From Planctomycetaceae bacterium (GTDB lineage: Bacteria > Planctomycetota > Planctomycetia > Pirellulales > Pirellulaceae): a stretch of DNA of 64,000 nt. The position numbers were made by a program, and so were the translations under genes. The notes under the pieces were generated by a model. It worked only from the letters and a program-made list of their open reading frames with translations. It was not told the DNA's origin and searched no databases. The first letter of the stretch is position 1. The number at the start of each line of letters is the position of its first letter. The stretch lies in contig JACKHM010000001.1 in NCBI GenBank assembly GCA_020638995.1, forward strand, positions 3,224,001-3,288,000. The letters run 5' to 3'. Below, piece by piece: positions 63,129 through 64,000 of this stretch.

Positions 63129-64000
63129 TTAACCTCGCGTTAATGTCTCATCCAAATTAAGTATCGAACTCGCGACAATGGTCCATGCCGCAAGTTCCAC
63201 GGCGTCCAAGGATTCGTCCAGTTTGGATTCACCAAAGCTGAGAAGCTGTGTTGCCGCGTCGGGGTTGCCCTTGTAATGATCAATTGCGGTAGTGAATACA
63301 CTGAGCAAAGCCGCACGTTCCGACTCACTTGGCTCACGCGCCACGGCCTGCAAGTAGGCGAATGCAAGTCGTTCTTCCTGTAATTCACCGCCTTCGAGCA
63401 TCATTCGTTGTGCGAAATTTCGTGCTGCTTCGACGAACTGCACATCGTTTAGTGTCACCAACGCCTGAAGCGGAGTATTGGTCCGAGGTCTTCGGATCGT
63501 ACACTTTTCACGGGTCGGAGCGTCGAAAATTTGCATCGAGGGTGGTGGGGCTGAACGCTTCCAATATGTGTAGAGGCTGCGGCGGTAGAGTTTGTCATTG
63601 TGATCTTGGACAAACTTAGGATTCCCGCCGAGTCCGACTTCCGCCCATAAGCCGGGCGGTTGATACGGCTTCACGCCCGGTCCACCCATCTGATCGTTGA
63701 GCAAACCGCTGATCATCAAGGCATTGTCACGAATGAATTCACCTTGCAAACGGAATCGCGGACCTCTACCGAGCAAACGATTGTCTGGGTCACGGGCAAA
63801 CGATTCAGGCGTGACTTTGGCACTTTGGCGATAGGTCGCAGACATTACGAGCTGTTTGATCATTCGTTTGATATCCCAACCACTCTCTCGAAAGTCGGTC
63901 GCCAGGTAGTCGAGCAGCTCGGGATGGCTTGGATAGTCACCTTGCGATCCGAAGTCTTCCGGAGTCGATACCAACCCGGTACCAAACAGCATTTGCCAAT
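63129..64000 (-). CDS. DUF1549/DUF1553 planctomycete cytochrome-type protein (C-terminal part)
   Basis: The minus-strand frame is open from the window edge (WQMLFGTGLVSTPEDFGSQG) to the TAA at 63129, so the N-terminus lies outside. The visible ~290 residues are the DUF1553 domain: HPELLDYLATDFRESGWDIK, SATYRQSAKVTPESFARDPD, LLGRGPRFRLQGEFIRDNAL, FDAPTREKCTIRRPRTNTPL and QALVTLNDVQFVEAARNFAQ. Such proteins usually carry an N-terminal c-type heme domain and are encoded next to DUF1501. They are thought to act together in the periplasm in degrading polysaccharides, though activity is not established. Confidence 0.9.
   Translation of the reverse strand, partial: WQMLFGTGLVSTPEDFGSQGDYPSHPELLDYLATDFRESGWDIKRMIKQLVMSATYRQSAKVTPESFARDPDNRLLGRGPRFRLQGEFIRDNALMISGLLNDQMGGPGVKPYQPPGLWAEVGLGGNPKFVQDHNDKLYRRSLYTYWKRSAPPPSMQIFDAPTREKCTIRRPRTNTPLQALVTLNDVQFVEAARNFAQRMMLEGGELQEERLAFAYLQAVAREPSESERAALLSVFTTAIDHYKGNPDAATQLLSFGESKLDESLDAVELAAWTIVASSILNLDETLTRG

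Overview
The window looks like a planctomycete chromosome, most likely from the Pirellulales/Rhodopirellula side of the phylum. The evidence is: giant secreted proteins with the N-terminal 'LEPLEDRRLL' motif, a C-terminal dockerin, paired ECF sigma factor and Ser/Thr kinase genes, DUF1501/DUF1553 genes, a DUF3179 protein, a zinc-ribbon/prenyltransferase-repeat membrane protein, and many short palindromic intergenic repeats, including one whose translation reads VTRSVSEG. No rRNA, tRNA or CRISPR array was recognised.

Layout. 1-3.1 kb: the 5' end of a secreted CSLREA-type protein, a repeat-rich gap and a HEAT-repeat secreted protein. 3.2-17.3 kb: core metabolism, comprising inositol-phosphate synthase, an aspartate/aromatic aminotransferase, a TauD-type oxygenase, def-fmt, a second aminotransferase, a di-heme cytochrome c peroxidase lipoprotein, a thioredoxin-like ferredoxin, carB and ribBA. 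17.5-24.4 kb: a probable catabolic operon with a two-domain esterase, an SDR oxidoreductase and a three-gene sugar ABC importer whose permease carries an extra extracytoplasmic domain. 24.4-28.4 kb: a scarred region with a P-loop kinase, an IS4/Tn5-type insertion sequence, decayed LamG, FG-GAP, Calx-beta and protease-tail fragments, and a small inverted-repeat element that also occurs at the 3' end of carB. 28.4-35 kb: protoporphyrinogen oxidase and the tyrA-purL-purQ run. 35.2-38 kb: ECF sigma plus Ser/Thr kinase. 38-46.8 kb: a secreted peptide, a DUF4105 lipoprotein, rarA, DUF3179, a zinc-ribbon/toroid protein, a glycine-zipper lipoprotein and a PhyH oxygenase. 47-56.8 kb: a 2475-residue surface protein, a protein with repeated STN-like units and a cupin. 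56.8-60.1 kb: the proton-pumping transhydrogenase operon (pntAa-pntAb-pntB, minus strand). 60.3-64 kb: DUF4058, and a DUF1553-DUF1501 pair split by a tiny element encoding a four-helix-bundle (S23/Avd-like) protein.

The strongest lead is that last element. It is about 0.5 kb long, has one gene and no transposase, and is bounded by 38-bp imperfect inverted repeats (32/38 identical). It appears to have supplied a new start codon and N-terminus to the downstream DUF1501 gene. A solitary copy of its end sequence lies 62 kb away at 834-880. Secondary leads are the ~106-bp inverted-repeat element present twice, which supplies the carB stop codon; several nested palindromic repeat families; and the domain insertion in the ABC permease.
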